DNA from: Voacanga thouarsii
Lineage: Eukaryota; Streptophyta; Magnoliopsida; Gentianales; Apocynaceae
Length of the DNA: 64,000 bases
NCBI GenBank assembly: GCA_026120185.1
Contig: JANUWF010001719.1
Coordinates: forward strand, 1,488,001 to 1,552,000
Direction: 5' to 3'
Shown here: piece by piece, positions 57,484 through 64,000 of the stretch
Layout of the letters: each line of letters opens with the position of its first letter
Numbering within the stretch: the first letter of the stretch is position 1
Program-made: the position numbers and the translations under genes
The notes under the pieces: model-generated
Told to the model about the DNA's origin: nothing
The model's input: the letters and a program-made list of their open reading frames with translations, nothing else
The model's database searches: none

Positions 57484-57716
57484 TTTCTTTTTTACATCAG
57501 TGACATAGTTGTTTTTGTTTCTAAATTTTGATCAAGGAATAATGAACAATGATCTTCAATTTATGGAATTCATTTGGAAAGATTTGTTGCTAGGGTTCTT
57601 ATTTTGCCTCCTGCCCTGACATTAGTGGGGATACCATTTTTTTTTTCCATAATGTATTTAAAATAAAAATAAAATAAAGATGTTATTTCCGTGCATCGCA
57701 TAGGCAATAGCCTAGT

Positions 57717-60700
57717 CTATAGAAAACTACAATCTACATATCGTTTGATTAACTAGGGAGCTTACTTAGACAATGGAGGGTTGTATATTTTGGCATGGGA
57801 ATGGAAAAGGAAAATTTTATTTTTTTAAAACAACAATAAAATAGTAAAGTCTTACTATTATATTTTTACCCCCTTTTGTTATCTACTTTTTCAGTTTTAA
57901 GAGTGACACTTAGTAGACAAATACTAGTATAAAATAAAGTAAAAGAAACTTGTTTTACTTTTATGATGAAAAGTAATTTCATTAGTGTCTATTGAGCCTT
58001 TTTTCAATAATTTATCGGTCAAGTGATGAAATAGTTGAATTCCAAAAATTTAAAAGTTTGAAAAGAAATTTCACTTGTTTTTTAATTAGAAAGTTAAAAA
58101 TAAATTTTGAAATAATTTGAAGAATATCAAAATTGTGATTAATATATAGAGGGCTGGGGAGGCGTGGATGCTCAACCCAGAAAGGGGTATCTACGATGGT
58201 AGAAGGAGAAAACAGACAGCATTTCACATCAGGAAATGTAATTACTCTTAACAGCCAAGCACGCAACTGGGGACGTGGAGAATTTAGAGATGATCTCGTC
58301 CTGATAAACGTTTGGGGCCTCCGGAGGCGGACACCATATCGAGGTTCGGTGAAAGTACTGTGACATTGATTGGGGCTGGTAAAAATGGAACTAAACCAAA
58401 CTAGCTAATACATGAGTCAGGCTACCGTAAATTCTGTGTTCGTCCAAACTATCCCATCACTAGATGCTTTTGTATCTAAGTATGAGTGGGTCTTTGATTG
58501 CACGATTCAAAATATAATAGAAATTTCTGTACTTCACTTTTTTTTAAAAGTAAAATATGAATAAAAAGTCCACAAATTCTTATTCATGTATTAAATTTCA
58601 ATGCATTTAAACAAACAAAAAATACAGTAAGTGTATGAGATTAAGAACTCAAGTACATTTATAAATAAGTTTACTATCAATCTATCCTTTGAGTTAATTT
58701 GATTAGTCAGTATAAGTAAATTTCACAGCATTTGAACTTTCTTTGGAATATAATGTAATTTATTCATTCCGAGTAACTTATAAACTATTGAACAAAAACA
58801 TAATTTACCCAAAATACACATTTGGATAGTTTTGATTTTGATTTCTGATGTCCAAATGGTCACTTGGAAACTTCCTCGAGACGTGGCAGTGCCTAATACA
58901 CAGTTCCAAGCACGATCTTGCGCACACCACCCCAGCATCCCGTCTCATCGGGCAAATGGAAACTTCCCCAGCCCACATCTTAGTTCGAGAAAAGCTATAG
59001 TAAAACGTAAACCTAATCTCGAAGGTTGTGATTCAGCCTACAAACATTTACTCAAAAATTCCAGTCTCAAATACAGACCTAGTCAATGTATGAAGTAGTC
59101 TGTGTGTCACAAAACCTAACAAACCCAATCTTTCTTGGAAAGTGCTATCCACACGGTTTCTCTGTATGTGACTAATTTCATGTATCCATTGCGTCAATTT
59201 ATTTGCTTGAATACTTCTTTCAAACAACGAGGTAGTAATAATATAAAATCATTTCATACTTATTCCATTTTATAATAGGGTATAATATGATAAAATATGT
59301 TAGTCACTTTTTTTAAATTTCATAAATTTTGATTTTTATCTTTAAATTTAAAATATATGATTTTAACTCTCGAACTTTTAAAATATCTAAAAAATAGATC
59401 TTCCATCAATTAAAATTGTTAAATATTCACGAAAGTTCATCACATGACTTCCACATGACTTATTTTATAAGTATTTTCATTCACTTAACTCTCACAATAT
59501 GGTGTCATCATCTTAATTCTTACAAAGTAACTTCTATATATGATAGGAAAAGACTACTGCAACTAGCGCGTCTCTCACTCATCTTTTTAGATTTTTTTTT
59601 TTTTTTTGTAATTCACTTCTACTTTCAAATTTATTATTCATTTCTTTAGAAATGCCAAGAAAATTACTATTCGTCAAGAACTGGATCGGTTTCTTTTCTT
59701 CTTCATCTTTATATCTTAATTCTGTTTATTAAAGGGTAAAATATGTTGTTTTTGTTGTATGGTTAGATTTGAAAAAGTACGAAAGAGTAATCTCAAGATT
59801 ATTGAATCGCATAAAAAGTTTGAAGTTAGATCTTAAAATTGTTATTGATAAATGAAGAAATTTGAAGAGAAGAGAGTGAGATTAAAGTTGAAGAATAATA
59901 TTCACTTGTTTTAAAATATTTATTACTTTAATTTTTTAATTATTTGTTATTCTGTAGAATAAAAAAGTACTTATTATATTTTTTTCTAATTACACTTGTA
60001 TAATTTATGATTTGTTAAATTATAATATTAATTAATTTTAAATTTTTAAAATAGATTTACAATTTTTAACTAGTAAATCAATATCTATAGGATTTAGAAC
60101 TTCTTTAGTATGCGTGATTTGTGTAATAGTACTAATAGATATCTTAAGACGGATGAAGTATATATTCTCAATTTTCAAATAATTATTACTTTTATAGAGA
60201 ATTCACACGTATTAAAAAAATTTTGAGTTTTAAGAGAAAAATCAGAATTATCACTATTAAAAATTGTAATTTATTTGAAAATTAAAAATTATTATTATGA
60301 TTTAGTATAATAATAAATGAAAAATAAACAATTGAAAAAAAATAACAAATACATCTTTGATTTCATAAAATAACATATAATTATATAAAAAGGGTTTCTA
60401 AAAGTAACAACTATTTAAGAATAATAAGAGTGATTGAGATTCATGGATAATATACAAACATATTCATGGATAAGAGTGACTTGCATTATTTTCACGTTTT
60501 AAAACTTTTTTGCCAAACTATGAGCACTAGTTTTGAGTTGGGTCCTACTTTCTTTTTCCCTATTCAAGGTACCAGTACAATAGTACTAGAGGAAAAAGTT
60601 CCATAAGAAGACCCCGACACACAGCCTCTTGAACCATGTGATGAATCTTACCCACGTTTAATAATACTGATATAAACTGAATTGCCATTGAAATAATGAT

Positions 60701-62680
60701 TAAAAGAATAATTTCATAAGCTTTAAAGGTTTCAAACAAAATTTAGATAAAAAAATAAAAATAACCACACATTAATTTTCTTTTGAATTAACTATCCATA
60801 AAGGGAAGGGAAAGAAAGATATACAATTTAGAATAAAGTATGCATGTTAATTAAATTTTTAATAAAACAACAGCATCTTTAAAATGTATATAACATTACA
60901 ATGATTGTGAATATAATCATAATGGATGTGAACAAGCAGAAATTACAGAATATCAAATCCCTAAATGACTTAAAAGAAAACATCCTTGTGATCTTTCGAG
61001 TCAATGTTATGCAAAGAAAAGTTATTGTGTTAACAAATCACTAGTACTCAATAACTTATATAACACATTATTGGTCTAATCTTTTGAAATGTTTATATTG
61101 TGATAGCAATAAATGTGAATCGTAGTAGCAAAATGCACAAACCAGCATTTGAAATTATCATGATTAATACATAAACCACTGACGGTGGTTGAGTTGCAGA
61201 AAATATTCATGTAGTCTTTCAAGAAGGGATTGGAAAATTTATTTTCAAACTATTTAGTTTGTTGTAAAAACGTGTCAAATCTTTTTTTTTTTTCCAACTT
61301 TTTAATTATTTGAACTATTTTTTTATAAAAAAAACTTTTTGGTCCCAATCAAGGGGAACAGGAACTTGATGTTTGGGAAATAAAAGAAAATTTTTAGAGG
61401 AGCGAATAGTAAAATATAAAACATTTTTTTTTATTAAGATAAAAAACAGATTTTAAAATTGTCTCCGTCCCATACGTAATATTTTTTAGTGCAGTTGTTG
61501 TGCCTTTTTCAAGTTCTCGAGGCATGTGAAGGAAATGGAAGTCGGTTTTGAAGGAATTGAAGATAAAATGACGAATTTGTATCTAAAAAATATAACCCTA
61601 ATATTAAGGCTTTGTTTGAATATCAGGAAAGTGATATAGTAAGGAAAATGAAAGTGAGGGAAGAAATAATCAGCTTCTTCTAATAAGACACTTGGTTTAG
61701 AGGCAAAATTGAAGGAAAATAGGTTGGTTTTGGATTGTTAATGAATCATGTAATTAGGAAACTCGGTGTATATGTATCGAGTGCTTATTAAGTTACATTA
61801 ATATTTTAAGGAGTTAAATTTTTTTAGAACTATACAATTACATATGTGTAATAGTAATACAATTTAATAAAATATTTAAATTATGTGGATTGGATACATA
61901 TAAAAATTTCTTACATAACCTTACAAATCTTGCTGGTCATAAAATGAAAGAACAATTATCCAACTATCTTAGCACAAAACAAACACGTATGGACTCTCTT
62001 GCATTATTCCTACCATTTGCCCTACACTGTACCATCCTTATTTTTGAGTCAATTTCCCCAACCCTCCTAAAAATTGTGCTAGAGCTTGTTATTTTTCATC
62101 TTGGGAAAGCGGAACCTCGAGATCACCAAAAACATAAGGTAAGAGAAAAGAATTCTTCTCTTCTCGATCAGATGAAGGTTCCATACTTTCTCTGACTATT
62201 TCGCACTTGCAATGGAGAAGAGAAGGAAACAAGGTTCTGAGAAAATAAGATGTCTGTCCCCCAAAAGCTGGGAAGAGAGAGAGAGAGATGAGACCCGATA
62301 GTTTCTGGAAATTTATCATGTGTACGTGCTGCAATAACACGGGGTGGCAAAAGAAGCTACAAGTATATATAATCCCAGAAAGTAGTGATGCCACCCATAA
62401 AGTAAGCATTAGGGAAGAGTGGGGCGGAAAGTGTCAGCATAAAATCCTTCTTTTATAAGTAGCTTCTGGAAATAAGATATCACAGATTAATTAAACTGTT
62501 AAAAGCAGTGACAAAGAACTCTCCCTCTCTCTTCCATCCTGTTCTTTGTTGTTTGTTTTTTGTTGTGTGTTTTGTGCCGACCAACCAAGGACAGTGTTCA
62601 TTTTATTTGAACCAGTTTTGATAAAGAGACCTCTCCTTTTCATTAGTATAATTGAGTATCCAATTCAGTTCAATGATGAT
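57717..62680. other. Gene-free intergenic DNA
   Basis: No credible gene. Parts of 58150-58370 and 58850-58990 are less AT-rich but give no domain. A MITE-like end (CTTAAGACGGATGAAGTA, 60143-60160) resembles the family-4 right end, but its partner end was not found. Frames at 59416-59649 and 61890-62195 are low complexity or have no motif. Confidence 0.45.
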
Positions 62681-62902
62681 TTATGGTTCGGACTTCATTA
62701 GTGAATATCGAACTTGAAATCTCTTGATTTGGTCTCGAAACTTATCTGGATGGTGCTTGGAGATTGAGGCTTTGAATTTAGTAGCTGCTTTAGAGAGGCT
62801 CATATATGGGAATTTGGCAGGCTTCAGCCCCATTGTAGTTGAAAGTGTTTCCTTGGTTGCCATCAAGAAGTTGCCGAGTGAGATCCTCCAAGCATAGGGC
62901 AC
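62681..62902 (-). other. Unidentified open frame, possible gene fragment
   Basis: A minus-strand frame of 73 codons from a GTG (no ATG upstream) ends at 62681. The frame stays open further upstream to about 62970 before a TAG. The encoded part is basic and of mixed composition (SKAATKFKASISKHHPDKF), unlike the low-complexity frames around it. No family is recognized. It may be a terminal exon remnant or chance. Confidence 0.2.
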
Positions 62903-62970
62903 CTTGTCCCAGAGGCAAAAATTTTTTAACCAACGTTTACATATTTTACATATGTCGTTGGAGAGGAAGA

Positions 62971-64000
62971 ACTACAGGGACGGGAGGGGGTGTTACATTT
63001 TAATTTTTTTTTAATTCATTTCTTAATTTTTTTTAAATTATAATATTACCTTTCAACATATCTTTTAATTTTATTTTTAATCTCAAATTTATGTTCTATT
63101 ATTGAAAGTAGTCATGTCTTAAAAATGGGAAAATGTCAACAGGGACAGGATTGACGCGGCCTTGATTAAAACAAAGAACTCCAAATTCGAACAAGAATAA
63201 AAACAAGGTAACAGAAGAAAGGCTAAGGAACGGAGTAGTATGAAACAAAAAATACGACGAAATTGTCCAAGTCAAATTACATTGAGAAAGCAACTTCTTG
63301 AAGTATGGGCCCTAGGGATTCTGGGCTCTGATTCAGTCTAGTCTGCGTAGCTATAAAGAGATCCATTCATGCGGGCTGGACAATGACCTCGGTCCAAAAA
63401 CCTAGTCCATAACGACGAACTTGCCTTTTGTTTAGTTCAAATAGTGGAAGGGACAGAGAAGTGGTACTTTTACTTTCACTCAATAAATAAATAAATAAAT
63501 AAAATTTATTTTTATTTTATTTGTTTAAGATACCAAAGAATAAATAAAAAATGTATTATGTTAAGTTTATTATATTATTATTTTAACTATTAAAAAATGT
63601 AAAGTATAGATGTAATTTTCTTTTAACATTATTTATTTCTCAAATTTTCTAAAATTAGAGGAGGAGATTTTATTGATTTAGAAGAAAAGCTGCTCCTCCC
63701 CGTACCAATTTTCTTCTTTTTATATTTACCTCCAATTAAACATAAAATTTTCTCTATTTACTCTCATATTTACTTTCTCTTTTCAAATTCTTCTATTCTT
63801 CATCTTAACCAAATTTAACTTTAAATTGATTTTACAAGTCGAAAGAGAGGGGAAAAAAAGAAAATTCATTGTGCCCAAAAGGCCATGGAATTTAAATCTT
63901 TAAGTAGAAGTATCTACTATTTTTTGGACTAGACCAGATTCGGCGGGTCGAATTGTAAATCGATCTCCAAACTGATTCGATTCTTTATTTTAAATTAATT
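62971..64000. other. Intergenic DNA at the window end
   Basis: No gene recognized. Simple AAAT-type repeats lie at 63482-63520. The last 100 bases include a TCGATT/GATTCGATT-rich phrase like the hAT MITE at 32145-32813, so a similar element may start at the window edge. Confidence 0.4.

Larger units (their letters stand above)
56455..57715 (+). mobile_element. Non-autonomous Helitron, 1.26 kb, carrying gene fragments
   Basis: The left end TCTATATATATATAATAGGA follows an A (56454). The right end is a hairpin-like GTGCATCGCATAGG followed by CTAG (57712-57715) before a T (57716). Helitrons start TC, end CTRR after a short hairpin, insert between A and T and make no duplication; all of these hold. 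The right hairpin is slightly degenerate (CCGTGC-ATC-GCATAGG). There is no Rep/helicase gene. Inside, two host-like exons with splice borders are seen on the plus strand. Confidence 0.8.

Noticed and set aside
1..64000. CRISPR arrays, rRNA genes, bacterial-type operons
   Set aside because: None found; repeats present are transposon ends, LTRs, MITEs and microsatellites.

Overview
The window is nuclear DNA of a flowering plant, most likely a eudicot. The support is AT-rich non-coding DNA, plant-type Ty1/copia and Ty3/gypsy retrotransposons, CACTA, hAT, Helitron and Stowaway-like transposons, and one plant-type protein gene. The species cannot be named from the sequence. There are no bacterial operons, no CRISPR array and no rRNA, and I found no intact tRNA gene.

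Positions 1-28579 are a nested pile of transposons. The right part of a CACTA transposon (about 17152-28579, ending in a CACTA terminal repeat) carries decayed tnp2-type and TNP1-type genes. Its left part appears to be interrupted by a plus-strand Ty3/gypsy element, seen as a polyprotein C-terminus at 6759-7242 and a 3' part at 16456-17151. That gypsy element is split by a complete minus-strand Athila-like element (7243-16450, two LTRs, near-perfect 5-bp target duplication). To its left lie a long minus-strand gypsy LTR (4251-6758) and the 3' half of a copia element with its LTR (1-4250).

Positions 28580-44260 hold separate insertions in AT-rich DNA: a non-autonomous CACTA-like element (28998-29839), a hAT-type MITE with an 8-bp duplication (32145-32813), a full-length copia element with matching 5-bp duplications (33427-38987), a Stowaway-like MITE (39674-40003) and a complete but frameshifted hAT transposon (40572-43785).

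Positions 44260-64000 are mostly intergenic. They hold several TA-flanked MITEs, including a three-deep nest at 54569-55674, and two inverted-repeat MITEs with 9-10-bp duplications at 46168-46495. They also hold a Helitron (56455-57715) that seems to carry exons copied from two unrelated host genes, one ADA2-like and one NDL-like. The only gene that looks intact is a 231-residue Cys-motif protein of unknown function on the minus strand (52639-53334), with a TATA box and a candidate poly(A) signal.

Almost every transposon gene is broken by stops, frameshifts or deletions, so the window reads as a transposon graveyard next to one small gene. The features most worth attention are the exon-carrying Helitron, a GC-rich motif shared between two different gypsy elements and between LTR and gag, and a doubled polypurine-tract module in the Athila-like element.
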